In this document: positions 1 to 13,191 of the stretch, piece after piece
Numbering within the stretch: the stretch's first letter is position 1
How the letters are laid out: each line of letters starts with the position of its first letter
Source: Heterostelium album PN500
Lineage: Eukaryota > Evosea > Eumycetozoa > Acytosteliales > Acytosteliaceae
Assembly: GCF_000004825.1 (NCBI RefSeq)
Contig: NW_008805086.1
Coordinates: 372,001-436,000 of the forward strand
Direction: 5' to 3'
Length of the DNA: 64,000 bases
Translations under genes and position numbers: made by a program
Notes under the pieces: generated by a model
Database searches by the model: none
What the model was told of the DNA's origin: nothing
The model's input: only the letters and a program-made list of their open reading frames with translations

Positions 1-192
1 TAGCAGTTGTAAAAGATGGCGATGTACACATTAAACTTGTTTCACTTGAGACTACCAAGCTTGTACATAGTTGACCGTCAATTGTAACACTAGTCAATCC
101 ACTAAAGAATAAGGTACCAGTTACAGTTATTCTGGGTGTAGTATAAATAGGATAAGAAGCTGGTGTAACTGAAGTAATAGTTGATTTTGGTG
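1..192 (-). CDS. 5' part of a further IPT/TIG protein gene (runs off the left edge; rearranged)
   Basis: On the minus strand this stretch translates as an IPT/TIG segment that matches the start of exon 4 of the large gene at 43780-59237 (compare 57603-57794). Reading frame and the AG splice acceptor at 193-194 are preserved. By eye about 14 of the first 216 bases differ from 57603-57818, so it is a distinct paralogous copy and not the same molecule. The following intron is cut at about position 216, where plus-strand TIG coding sequence begins. Upstream exons including the signal peptide are therefore absent here. The rest of the gene lies outside the window to the left. Confidence 0.6.
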
Positions 193-216
193 CTATTATA
201 ATTATTATTAAAAAAC

Positions 217-3200
217 GATCTCTGTGAGTGGTTCTAATTTCGTTGCATCGCTATCGACTGTTACGATTGGTGCTCTCAATTGTCCGGTGGTTGTAGCTCA
301 GTCATCGACAACTCTATTGGTATGCAACACTCCGGTCACAATAGTACTGGGTGCTCAACAACTCAAGGTTCAAACCTACTCTATTACCTCGAATTTAGTT
401 AGTGTTACAGTCAACGCTCCAACACCAACTTTGACAAGCGTTACTCCAAACACAGTTGTATCAAACGTCGTTACACCGATAACAATCGTTGGTACCAGAT
501 TCCAATCTGGAGTATCATCACCCGCAGTTGGTACTGTTTCATGCCCTATTGTTAGCATTACTTCGACGCGTATCATTTGTAATTCACAACCTCAATCGAT
601 TGATTCAGTTTTACAGGTTTTGGTTAACAATCGTGGCATACTATCTAATACCCTTCCACTCACAATCAAACCACCAACACCAACCATCTCATCAATTACA
701 CCATCATCAGTTCCAACCAATTCGACAACAGCCATATCTATTGCCGGTACCGGTTTTGTCAATGAAATGGTTAAAGTTTATATCAACGGCGCAGTGATTA
801 CATTGAATTCAGTTACAACTACTTTGATTATTGGTGTTGCACCAGTTCTCAATATTGCTGGATCCATTCCTCTGTCAGTCCAAAACTCAGCATCTGTAAC
901 TGATTCCGATATAATTACATATGTTCCACCAACACCAATCATTCAATCAGTTACTCCAAATTCAATGGTATCAAATGTCATTACACCAATCACGATTGCA
1001 GGATCTGGATTCCAAACCAGTTTATCAGTTGTTAAAGTTGGTCAATTAAATTGTCCAATTACAAGCATTCAGAATACCAGAATCATTTGTAATTCACAAC
1101 CTCAATTGGTTGATTCCATCGAATCAGTTGTTGTTATAAATAATAATACCATTACTTCGAATGCAGTTCCATTCACCATCAAACCATTGACACCAATCAT
1201 TACACAAATCACACCATCTTCAGTTCCAACCAATTCGACAACAATCATTTCAATTTCAGGAACAAATTTTGTCAATGGAATGGTTAAAGTTTATATCAAC
1301 GGTGCAATAATCACATTGAATTCAGTAACAAGCACACTAATTATTGGTGTTGCACCAGTTCTCAATGATGCTGGATCAATTCCTCTGTCAGTCCAAAACA
1401 CACCATATTTTGCAGATTCCGATATTATTACATATGTTCCACCAACACCAATCATTCAATCAGTAACTCCAAGTTCAATGGTATCCGATATAGTTACACC
1501 AATCACCATTACAGGATCTGGATTCCAAAACACTTTATCAGTTGTTAAAGTTGGTCAATTAAATTGTCCAATTACAAGCATTCAGAATACCAGAATCATT
1601 TGTAATTCACAACCTCAATTGGTTGATTCCATCGAATTAGTTGTTGTTATAAATGATAATACTATTACTTCGAATGCAGTTCCATTCACAATCAAACCAC
1701 CAGCACCAACTATAACAGCGATTACACCATCTTCAGTTCCAACCAATTCGACAACAACCATATCTATTGCCGGTACCGGTTTTGTCAATGGAATGGTCAA
1801 AGTATATATCAACGGTGCAGTAATCACATTGAATTCAGTCACAAGAACATTAATTATTGGTATCGCACCAGTTCTCAATATTGCTGGATCAATTCCACTT
1901 TTCGTTCAGAATAATGCATATTTCACAACTTCCAGTTCAATTACCTATGTTCCACCAACACCGATCATTCAATCAGTAACTCCAAATTCGATGGTATCCG
2001 ATATAGTTACACCAATTACGATTGCAGGATCTGGATTCCAAACCAGTTTGTCAACTGTTAAAGTTGGTCAATTAAATTGTCCAATTACAAGTGTTCAGAA
2101 CACTCAAATCATTTGTAATTCACAACCTCAATTGGTTCATTCGATTGAATCAGTTGTTGTTACAAATAATAATACAATTAATTCCAATGTTTTAACTTTA
2201 ACGATCAAACCACTTGCACCAACCATTTCGTCAATCAATCCATCGTCAGTTATCAACAATCAAACAACAACCATCTCCATTACTGGTACTAATTTTGTCA
2301 ATGGAATGGTCAAAGTTTATATCAATAATACACTAGTATCCTTTAGCTTTGTGAGCAAATCATTGTTGGTAACTTCCACACCAAGTTCTACATTTGTTGG
2401 ACAGGTTCCAGTTTCCGTTTCAAACACTCCATCGTTGATTGCCAATTCCAATATCCAGTATCTGATGGCATCTCCATATATAACATCTCTATCATTATCG
2501 GGTGTTTATACAAATGATAATATTCCAATAACAATAAGTGGTTATGGATTCATTCCAACAATTAGTAAAGTAACAATCGATTCAATCTATTGTCAAGTTT
2601 TAACTGTTACTCCAAATTCTATTATCATCACTTCACCTATTTTAACGACCATTGGAAACAAGGTTGTTTTGGTATTGAATGGCGATGCTGGTCCAACTTC
2701 AAATGCAGTCACCATTGCCTACTTCCCACCAACACCATGGATCTCATCAATTTCACCAAGCTCAGTACAACTGGATAGTTTGCAAACTGTTACCATCCAA
2801 GGAAGTAACTTCCAATCGGGATTGACAACTTTGAAAGTTAGAAACATCGTGGCAACAATCTTATTCATCAATTCAACACAGATACAATTCACAGCACCAT
2901 ACATCGTATCGATAAACACAGAAACAGTTAATGTTGCCAATTTCTATTCTCAAGCAACAACTTCATTAAAATATAATGCACCCACTCCAATTATTAATAC
3001 GATCGATCCTTCTTCATTGGCAGCTGGAACATCCAATATGATCACGATTAGCGGTTCTAATTTCATTCCAGGATTGACAACAGCAGTTCTCTTGGGATCC
3101 AAACCTTGTTCCTCTCAGTTTATCAACTCAACCACATTCATTTGTCTTGCACCAATCATCAACTCTAAAGGTCCAGTAGAAATTCAAGTTAAGAACGACA

Positions 3201-6200
3201 TCAATGTATTTGATAGCTATACACTAAATCTATTTTATCCAGGTCCTGTCATCACCGAGGTTGATCCAACCACTGCTTACATCTATGAAATGAGACCTGA
3301 GGAAAGAGTTGTTACAATCACAGGTTCCGGATTTATCGATGGAGTTTCAACAGTGACTGTCGGTGAATATTCTTGCAAACCATTCAATACCAATAGTATG
3401 TTCATCTTTTGTGATATGCCAATTGTCACCAAAGAAGGAATGCTCCCAGTAAATGTTCACAATGGACCGGACTTGATTTCCAACACCAAGTACATTGAAT
3501 ATATCAATCCACTGCCACTCAATTATATTTCACCATCATACGTTTATTACCAACAAGATCAGCAAATCTCGATTGTGATTCACGGTGAGAATTTCGATTC
3601 AAACATGGCAAGTAGTGTTGAAATCAAAAATTCCGGTTTATCATTTAATTGCGCGATTTCATCAGTTACTTCAACTGAAATCCAATGCTCATTAACAATG
3701 ATACCAGTTGGTACTTACGATGTATTTTTCCATTCAAATGGTCTTCAATCAAACCCACTCACTTTTGCAGTTCTCGACAGACCACTCTCTTGTTTGTCAG
3801 CAACAGGAACACCAGTATCTTGGTGGTTCGCCAGAAAGATTCCACAATCTCAAAACTACATCTACTTTGACAGTGAATCTCAAGATATGCAGTACCTTGC
3901 TTCCATTTCCTCGACTACCAATTGCTTATCGTTGACTCTTGATCAGATCAAACAAGACCCCAACACTCACAATGGATACGTTGCATATAATGACCATGCT
4001 TGGTTAGATAACATGTCAGGTGAATTGACTCGTTCAATCAATGGAACCTTCAACATGAATCATTCACTTGGAAAAGGTATTCTCGTAGCACACACCTATT
4101 TCAATGCCACCTATTCACCTGGATTCCATATTAAACATTCACTCGAAGGATTCCCAGTTCCTGCTGGCGACGGTTCATTTAAAACACCATCACAATATCC
4201 AACCAGTTGGTTCCCTAACGACTATCGTCTTCGTCCAAAACAAGCTGATGATTTCTCATTTGGACATTCTTTCCTATGTCATAGCTTTGTTGATTCATCA
4301 GAAACTCTGAATGCAGTCCAAGCAACCAAACCATTCATCTACTCCAGCAACAGATATAACTATCGTATCAATATTATGTCACCGCTGTTTAATGACAGTA
4401 CAATGACATCGTTCCTCTCATCGAGTTGGTCAAATAGTTACTTTGTTTCCTCTGGATACAAACAGAATATCTTCACACCAATCGGATTAGTTCCAATGTC
4501 GATTACTCTCCCATCCAGATACAGAATACCACCAGGTGCTGTTGCCGTAATTGAAACCAAGTTACCATTGAAATTCGTAAAACAAAACAATATCTCATTA
4601 GCTATTTCACAGTGGAAATCAGAGGTTGATCGTAGTTTCCTTGGTTTCAATGATACTCATCTCTGTTTGGGTGACTACACTGCCAAGACTACTATTGGTG
4701 GTGGTATTGCAGTTTGCGTCAAACCAAAGGCACAATTCGCTCAATTCTTTATTGAAACAATCTTTAAATATCAAATAGAGAATTGCACATCACAGCAGTG
4801 CTCCAACAAAGAGATTAAGAATCAATATCTAATCTCAATTAAATCTAAATTGCTATTGGATAATACCTATGGAGATGCCGATCAATTGCTTTCACAATAT
4901 TTAGAATCGGTCGATCCACTTTTACCAAATACCAAACTCTCGATAACCAGTGTTGAATGTACCACTCAGTTCTGTCCATTGAATCAAACCAATCCACAGA
5001 CCTACCAAACAGATTCAGTTGCCATATTCTCATTCCGTGGTATCTACCAACCTAAATTCACTGTCCTCTTACAAACAATCAATGAAACCATATCAGTAAA
5101 GAGCTTGGATGGAAACGTTTACACATTCCCAACCTACAATGTATCAGGATCATACGTACCACAAACAAACAACAATGTAAAGAGTCAAAATATAATCTAT
5201 ATCTATAAACTATTGCAACTATCCAAAGCCATAAGAGATAGTCTTGGTTATGGATCATTAGGTAACTTGGAATTGGTTATCAACAATGATAATAAGGCAA
5301 TTCTAAATCAGCATCAATCGATTCCAATCTCGGTTGATCCATTGGATATAGAGTCGTTGTTCAGAGCACTAAGTTATGATCTTTTGTTACAATTGAATGG
5401 TGGTATCTCAACCACTGATTTACCAGTGACATTGAACGATTTCGAAAGTTTCGGATCATCTAAACAATCAGCACTTCTTGGTGGTTTAGTCAACTATGTC
5501 GCTATGAAACTACGTGAACTTACTCTACCAACATTACCAAAGAGCACAGTTCGATCACTCATTGACCAAAATGGAGAATCAATCGATCTTGAATGGTTCA
5601 ATAGTTTGAGATTTAACAAGAAGAACCGCTATATACTCACACTCCTGGATAACTGCATACCTCTGGGATTTGAGTGATTCCAACAACGATGATTACCAAG
5701 ACAATGCACTTAGAAGACCACCATACAGTGACAACAACGACGGTTATCAAATTGATTTCATCTCGATACTCAACAATACAAAATCGATTGTATCAACCAG
5801 CGATATCTTAACATTCTCAGAATCACTTTTCGATATGCAAGCCTCGCATCCGTATCACCAATTAATCATTTCAAATGCAAGATCAATCATGAAATACAAT
5901 AATATCTTTGAGTGTAATTATTGTAAAGTTTCAGCAAGTACTCCTTCGGACCCATCTGATTTCAAGAATGTTTTACAATCACTTGGAATCTGTCAATCGA
6001 CAATCGACGCAACTTTAATTCCACCAATTTCAGAAGTACAGAATTTCGCATCATCTTGGATTTCCTCAGCAGATCCACCCAGTAATTGGTTAACAAACCA
6101 AGCTATCAATGTCGTATATTCTCAACAATTTGCCAAATTCTATAATAATTCAAAGCTTTTGGAATCATTGTTACAAGTTGTCGATCCAACACTCTGTGAG

Positions 6201-9200
6201 TTTGGAATTGAAAATGGATACCTTGTCACACCGAAAGGTTTGGAAATACTCACAAGAGTTCTTACCAATCAAATCAACATTGCCAAGAAGCGTTTAGTTT
6301 ATAACGAAGTTGAAACATTCTTTGTACCAACAAATAGCTCAACTGGTTTGGTAATCATCACCTACAAAAACTATCTATGCAATTTCAGCATGTCAAGTGA
6401 ATCTGATTTTGAAAGTGGTGCCATCCTTTCGATATGTCCCAGTGGTCCTATTGTAACAAATATCACAGGTACCAACGGACCAACTCATTCCAACGACAAT
6501 GCCATTACATTAGTTGGTCACAAACTATCGGAAATAGGTGTTCAAGTCAAGGTTGGTTCAAAGATTTGTCAAGTTCAAACAGCAACAGATAATCAATTGA
6601 TTTGTACTGTTGGTCAAGGTGTTGGTGTATATCCAATCACCTATTCCAATATCAATAGTAAACTACCTCAAGAAACACCATTGTCACAATATATCTATTC
6701 CTACGATATTCCAGTGATTAAATCTCTCACAACAGTGAGTTGGCCAGTTAAAACAGTTGGTGATAGAGTAACTATCAATGGAAGAAACTTTGGTTTCGAT
6801 AATATTGATACAACTCTTATTGTTGATAACTATCAACATCCAATTGTTCAATTCTTGTATGATGCGAGCAGTGGTGTTGAATCACTGGTATTCATTACCA
6901 ATGGAACTGGTCTGGATAAACTCATTACCATTAATGTGGCCAACCAAACCACTGAAGACAATATGGATTTCTCAATGGATTATAAAGAACCAGTGATCAA
7001 TTCGATTTCAATTAATACATACCCAAGTCCTGGTGGAGGTGAGATGACTGTTACCGGAAACTATTTTGGTGAGACAAACAGTGCAATCACCATCTATATC
7101 GGATCAGCCAGTTGTGATATCTCCCAGAGAATTGACGATAGTACTGCAATCTGTATCATACCAGCACATGTTGGAGTCAATACAGTTTCAATCTTTGTAG
7201 ACGGTCAGATCTCGCCAGATGGACCAACATTCACTTATCCAATTCCAAAGATCGAACAAGTCATACAACCAAACTCAACCAACACATCGACAGGTGGAGT
7301 GTTCTGGGTGGTCGGATCTGATCTCGGACCTCTTGGTATGTCCGATTACAATGTCACCGTACATCTCAATGTTTTTGTTGAATGCCAAATGGATATTGAT
7401 TGTCACTATAACCAGAAATACGAAGATAAAGATGGAAATGAAATAGCAACTCCAACCGATCCATATTTCTATGGAGAGTTCGATCCTTATATCCTCATAA
7501 ACGAAACATACAGAACCACCGTTAATTTCGATTGTATCATTTGTTATCTTCCTCCAGGTGTTGGATATAATATTCCAGTCAATCTCTCTTATCACGAGTA
7601 CTTCTCGAATATTGACTACAGTGGAGTTGCATACAACAGACCAACCATAATGAATCTAACAGAGTATCAATCCAATACTGATGGAGGTGGTGATATTACT
7701 ATTTTCGGATATGATTTCGCTCCTAATGAAATCAACATAACCGATATTTATTCAGAGTATATTCTCGATCCAAGATATGATACTTTCGAAGGACCTATCA
7801 CCTTCAGTAACTCCAGCATCGGAACTTATCTCATTCACAACATCTCATTTACCAACTCATCAATGGTACATGGTGTAATTCCACCTGGTATTGGTGCAAA
7901 CTTAACAGTTTCAATATTTGTTGGTGGTCAAAAATCATTAGAGTCTATCAATTTCTCATATAATCGTATGTTTCTTTTTTTGTTATCAATATTTCATCAA
8001 TTTAATACTTATATTTTATTTTTTATTCAATAATATAGCTCCAACAATAAACAATGTAACAAGTTCAAATACAACAGGTTCATCTATAACCATCGAAGGA
8101 TTAAACTTTGTTCCAAAGAATGTTGATCCACTTAACTCCAACATAACAATCAATAATATATTGTGTTCTGACATTGAATGGATTGATTCATCTAAAATCA
8201 TTTGCAACTCACCATCTGGAATTGGAAAAGATTTACCATTAATTCTCTTTGTCGGTAATCAATCTACAAATACAATGTTTAGATATAATGGTAAGCTTTT
8301 TTTTTATTTTTTGTTAATTACATTACATTACATAATTTATTACATAAATTCTTACACCTTTTTTTAATGTTTAGCTCCAACTTTGGATAATACAAAGTAT
8401 TATGGTGATCCATCAGGAGGTGATTGGATTACAATTAAAGGTGAAAACTTTATACCATCTGAACATGTTGGACCAGTCAATCAAAGACAACAAGATTCCA
8501 ATAATTCAATTTCCATTGATGGACAACAATGTCAATCATTTGAATGGATAGATCACAACACAGTTCGATGTCAAATCCCAAGTGGTACAGGTAAAAACAA
8601 AGAGATCAAGATTATTGTCGGTACTCAACCAACATCAGAACCAAACCAACTCTTTGATTATAAATCACCGATTGTCACTTCAATCTCTCCAAATACAGCT
8701 GATCGTGACCAAAATACATTGGTAACGATCACAGGTAATTACTTTGGACAAGACCCAACTGCTACCATTGGAAATGCAGGAGATTGCACCAATCTAGTGG
8801 TATTAAGCAAACTAAATGGAAAGGATAGATTGCAATGTAATGTTCCTGTTTATGATAGAAACACCGAGGAAATTATCAGTGTTACACTTGATGGTGAAAA
8901 AATCACAAGAAACCAACGTTACATACACCTATACTGGTGAACCAACTATTGATTATATCAGCCCAGAATCTGGATCAGTAGATGGTACTTATCAATTAGA
9001 TATTTCTGGTAAATTCTTCAAGAATGGTGAAATCTCTCCAACTGTCAATTTCAATTTACAAGCAGCTACCATTGTATCATCTTCAGATACTTCCATCACA
9101 ATTACAGTGCCTTCAGGTGGTGGAAAAGATATTCCCATTACAGTGTCTGTTGGATCACAAACCAGTAATACAAACACTGATTTCTCATATAATCCACCTT

Positions 9201-12200
9201 CAATCACTCTGATCACACCCAACCAAGGAAAATACAACCAACCAACCTCAGTTGTAATTTCAGGTTCCAATCTTGGTTTACCAGGTCAGTCATTGCTCAC
9301 TCACATATTAATTGGTGCAGTATCATGCTCAAATATCCAAGTTCAGTCATCACAAAGTGTATCTTGTACAATTCAACCATCTGGAGTTCCAGGAGAATTC
9401 CCAGTTGAACTTTCTTTCTATTCACAAAGCACAACCAGTCAGTTTACCTTTACAAATGATAATCAAGACTCAACTACAACAACAACTTCAACCACAACTA
9501 CATCAACCACTTCAAATCCAACAACCGATACTCCAACTACCGGTACAACTTCAACAACTTCAACAACTGGAACAACTACTCCAACTACAGCCAATCCAAG
9601 CACTGGTACAACAACTCCAACTACTGGTACAACTGCATCCCCAACCACTGGTACAACTGTATCACCAACTACTGGAACAACAACACCAACTACTGGTACA
9701 ACCGCAACACCAACAACAGGTACAACTGTATCACCAACTACTGGTACGACAGCATCCACATCAGTTACTACAACAACCACAACACCAACAACAGATGTTC
9801 AAACAACAAGTACTACTGGCTCTACCGAAGAAATTACTGAACAAGTGATTTATATTCTTCGTGTTGAGAAAATCATTTGGGGTGTAAATCCATCTATTAA
9901 AGTGAAAATAATGATAAAGACTACAATAGCTCCTTGCTCTGGATGTCCACCAATCGGAAGTGTTGTAACTGGACCATCAATATTAAATTTAGTCACACCT
10001 CCAGATTTCCCTTACCCAATTACTGACATCCAATGGTTTAAATTCATGAGAGTAGATATCACTGGATGGGAACTCGACAGATACAGAATTTTATCAAGAT
10101 TCAGATTCAGATTTGGATTCAAACTACTCAGTGGAAATGGATGGTTCTGTGACTTTGACAGTTCCTCCTCAGACGATAGACCTGGTGAAGACGACCCAGA
10201 ACCTGAATTCCCAGATTGGATGAATCCAACACCAGGAAGCATTCCAGATCCACCTGCATTACTCTTTGAAACCAAGATCACAGGTAAACTCTACGATGAC
10301 AGAAACTTCAATGGTCAATTCGATGGAGATGACATTCAACTGAATGGCGATGGTTTACAGATTGGATTGATCTCTGATGATGATACTTACACTCAAGGTA
10401 CAATCAAAGATGATGGAACCTATGAAATTAAAACAACAAGACAACTTGGTTACTACGCAATCATGGTCAGTGCATCACCAAACTTTGGAGAAAACTACTT
10501 CTTGCCACAATCAAGATTCCATGCTCCATTCACATTCGAAGGCTATGAACAAGACATTCCAGTTTTCAAGAAAAGTAAATATCAATATCTCAGACCAAAT
10601 TATTTATAGTCAAGATTGATTTACCAATTTATTATTCTTTTTCCTTTTTTTCATTCATAATTATAGCACCAAATGGATGTATTGGTGTAGCTTCAACAGC
10701 ATCAAAGAATGTTACGTTACAATATGGACAATATGATTTGTTGAACTTTGATTTCTTCTCATATGAAACAATTACAACAAGTTTCCCAGATTATTGTCAA
10801 GTTACTCTATCTGGTACTGATATTAATATCAACTACAGTATGTTTTAAATTAATTTTGTTATAACTTTTAATTATTGATTATTAACATTCAAAAATTTCT
10901 AGAAACCAATTTGAACATGTCTTTATACATTGATCAATACTTGAATGGAAGTCATACACCAACAAGCTCACCAGTGAATTTCAACATTATCTCTACAGTT
11001 GAAGGCAATAGTTTGATTCGTTCATATTCCTACCCATTGAACAATCAAATTGATATTCCATCAAGCTCCCACATCGATTTTATGAATTCTGGTGAAATGA
11101 CATCAATTGTAAATCACTACTTTGTCCAAGTTACAGACCCAACAGTTGTCTCTTCGATTGATAAATCTATTGGTTTCATTGGTGTGTCACCATCAAAGAC
11201 AATATCATTTACCAGCACAGAAACCTCTGAAATACTTTCATTGACAAATGCCAAGTATAACGCAAGTTTCTTCTCAAGCATTGGATGGAATCAATCATCA
11301 TTATCGTTTATCGTTGGAAATAACCAAACCGTCATATTTAATGATGCTCGTACCTTTGAGACTTCCGAAAATGAATATTCAGTTACTGATATCAATTATG
11401 GAACTGTTGAAATTGTAAATCCAAGTAAGTTAGTTATTCATAAAAAATAATAGAGATCAAAAAATATTAATCTGATTGTTTTTACTTTTAGATTTATTTG
11501 TCAATCCAGTATCTATCAATGGTGGTACATTCAACATCTCTAATGATTATCCTTTCGGTGTTCCAATTTATTCAATTGATGGTGTTACTTTGACATGCAA
11601 TCAATTAGGAGCTAATCTTGAATGTGTCATTCCACCTTGGACCTCTGGACCACTCACCAAGCAAATCACCTCTAAATGGAATAACATTGATTTATACAAC
11701 ATTCAAACTCTTACATATGTAGATTCATCGACACCAAGCACAACAGGTACTGGTTCTACAACAGATGTAACAACTGGAATCCCTACAACCAGCACAGGAT
11801 CAACTTCAGGCGGATCCACAACCGGAGGAGATCCCATCATCAGTCATCTTAGTGCATTGATTTTTAATGATACCAATTTTAATAATCAATATGACGAAGA
11901 TGAAGTTGGATTGCCAAATGTAGCTATCAAGATTATGAACACAATCGTTTACAGCAATGCAAGTGGTTTCATTGAATTTGGTTTCACACAAGCCGGTACC
12001 TATAGCTTATCAGTCATTAGTGTTGCCTCCACTCCATACTTCATGCCACTCCAATCTATTGTTGTAGATATTGTAAATCAAATTGATGTTCAAAAGAATA
12101 TTTCAGTATTCTGGAAATCATCATTTGGATGTTTAGGCTCAATATCAAATTCACAGAACCAAAAACTTACAATCCAATATGGAGAGCTCGATTTATCACA

Positions 12201-13191
12201 ATTTAACTATAATTATTCAGCAACCTATCACAGCTTCTCACTTCCACCAAGTTGTATTGCCCAAAAGAATGGTTCAATGATTTCAGTTAAATATAAATCG
12301 GTGCTCAATCTATATCTATTTATTGATTACAACTTTAATGGTTTACAAGATGGTCGTGAGAATATCAGCCAACCTGTGAATGCAACTGTTTTCATTTACT
12401 CTGTGTATAATGGTATCAATATTACACGTTCATTCAATATCAACGCCACACCTACATTAATTAGTGTCGATATTCCAAACAACAGCACTGTCACTCTCAT
12501 CGATAATTCTGAACCCAAAAATATTACAAGCATCTACCATAGTAAATATTATACCATTGCCAAACCAAATATTGTATCGACTCAATTCGACAACATTGCC
12601 CTCTTGAATGTAAATCCGAATAATACAATCAGAATCTCCAACAACGACACACTATTCATTTCTTTAGGATATGGAAAATATAATTGGACATTCTTTGAGA
12701 ATATTGGATGGAATAACTCATTAATTTCTTTGTTACCAAACGCAGACCAGTCAGTAATAATAACATCGATCAATCAAACTTTGAATGTTAGTCATACCAA
12801 CCAATCAACAATCATTCAAAACATTACTATCTCAACAATAGAAATTATCAATAATGGTAAGTTAACCATATAGATTATTCATACAGACTTTTTTTACTTA
12901 TCCTACGATTTTAAATCTTTAGACTTTTTCAATGGTCTTCCAAGTATTCCAAACAATGGAAGTGTCATTCAACTAAAGAATTTATATTGGAGCGATCCTC
13001 AAGCAGTGGCTCTCAAATTAGATAATTCACCAATTAATTGTACAATAGAAAGTTCATTCTATGTTAACTGTACAATTCCAGCATATTCAAGTGGATCATA
13101 CACAAAACAATTGAATATATTTTGGAATGGAATGAAACTATATCCAAATAGTACAATCACCTACCAAGAAGAGACGACACCAATATTATAA
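217..13191 (+). CDS. Giant IPT/TIG protein with degenerate DNase II-like domain, 5'-truncated and frame-disrupted
   Basis: Predicted extracellular, Ig-like-fold adhesion-type protein. Exons inferred from GT-AG signals: 217-7965, 8039-8290, 8375-10574, 10667-10837, 10903-11424, 11492-12856, 12923-13191. Order of parts: IPT/TIG repeats with 513-bp duplicated units (to about 3780); a DNase II-like domain (3785-4770); a Cys-poor linker; more TIG repeats (6420-9450); a Thr/Pro/Gly mucin-like stalk (9463-9830); SdrD B/colossin-like segments (LYDDRNFNGQFDGDD, 10285-10330; FNDTNFNNQYDEDEVGLPN, 11864-11920; FIDYNFNGLQDG, 12317-12352); and a final TIG-like end. There is no signal peptide because the 5' end is replaced by the junction at about 216. 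The first in-frame GTG (224) is not a start. Extra single bases at 5612-5614 and 8897-8902, relative to the sister at 43780-59237, shift the frame. The protein ends without a transmembrane segment or obvious GPI signal. It is either a pseudogene or a real gene with sequence errors at its 5' end. Confidence 0.75.
926..2210 (+). repeat. 513-bp tandem units encoding paired IPT/TIG domains
   Basis: The motif PPTPIIQSVTP recurs at 926, 1439 and 1952, exactly 513 bp (171 codons, two TIG domains) apart. A more divergent unit precedes it at about 415. The sister gene on the minus strand has five such double units where this copy has four. Units are close to each other in sequence, as expected for recent unequal exchange. 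Confidence 0.85.
3785..4770 (+). other. DNase II-like domain, predicted inactive
   Basis: The translated segment follows the DNase II (PF03265) pattern: LSC...GTPVSWWFARKIP near the start (family: C...G.PVDWW..YK.P), then SLGKGIL in place of HTKG, then GFHIKHS..GFP (family GFW..HS.P.FP), then LCLGD...GGGIAVC (family TCVGD...GGGTLC). The family motif DHSKW, which supplies a catalytic His and a Lys, reads DRSFL here (Arg codon about 4631-4633). The fold is recognisable, but the second catalytic His and the Lys are missing, so a binding rather than cleaving role is inferred. The motif matches are seen in the sequence; the functional reading is inference from the family. Confidence 0.75.
9463..9830 (+). 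repeat. Thr/Pro-rich mucin-like coding repeat
   Basis: Short degenerate repeats of the type PTTGTT, with ATP or VSP between, form a low-complexity, probably O-glycosylated stalk between the TIG block and the C-terminal colossin-like part. The matching tract in the minus-strand sister (about 47160-47730) is longer by about 67 codons, so the array varies in copy number. Confidence 0.8.

Noticed and set aside
224-226. GTG as start of the left TIG gene
   Set aside because: The frame is open upstream to the junction at about 216 and matches the middle of the right-arm protein (ISVSGSN). It is an internal Val codon, not a start.
926-2210. CRISPR-like array
   Set aside because: Regular spacing is from 513-bp coding TIG units in a eukaryotic gene; no short repeats with unique spacers.
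5605-5680. Programmed ribosomal frameshifting at the TIG gene breaks
   Set aside because: No slippery heptamer with a downstream structure is evident, and the sister copy is in frame at the same sites. Mutation or sequence error is simpler.
9463-9780. Val/Pro-rich minus-strand open frame (also 47207-47725 plus strand)
   Set aside because: It is the antisense of the Thr-rich repeat of the TIG genes. Repeat periodicity keeps it open.
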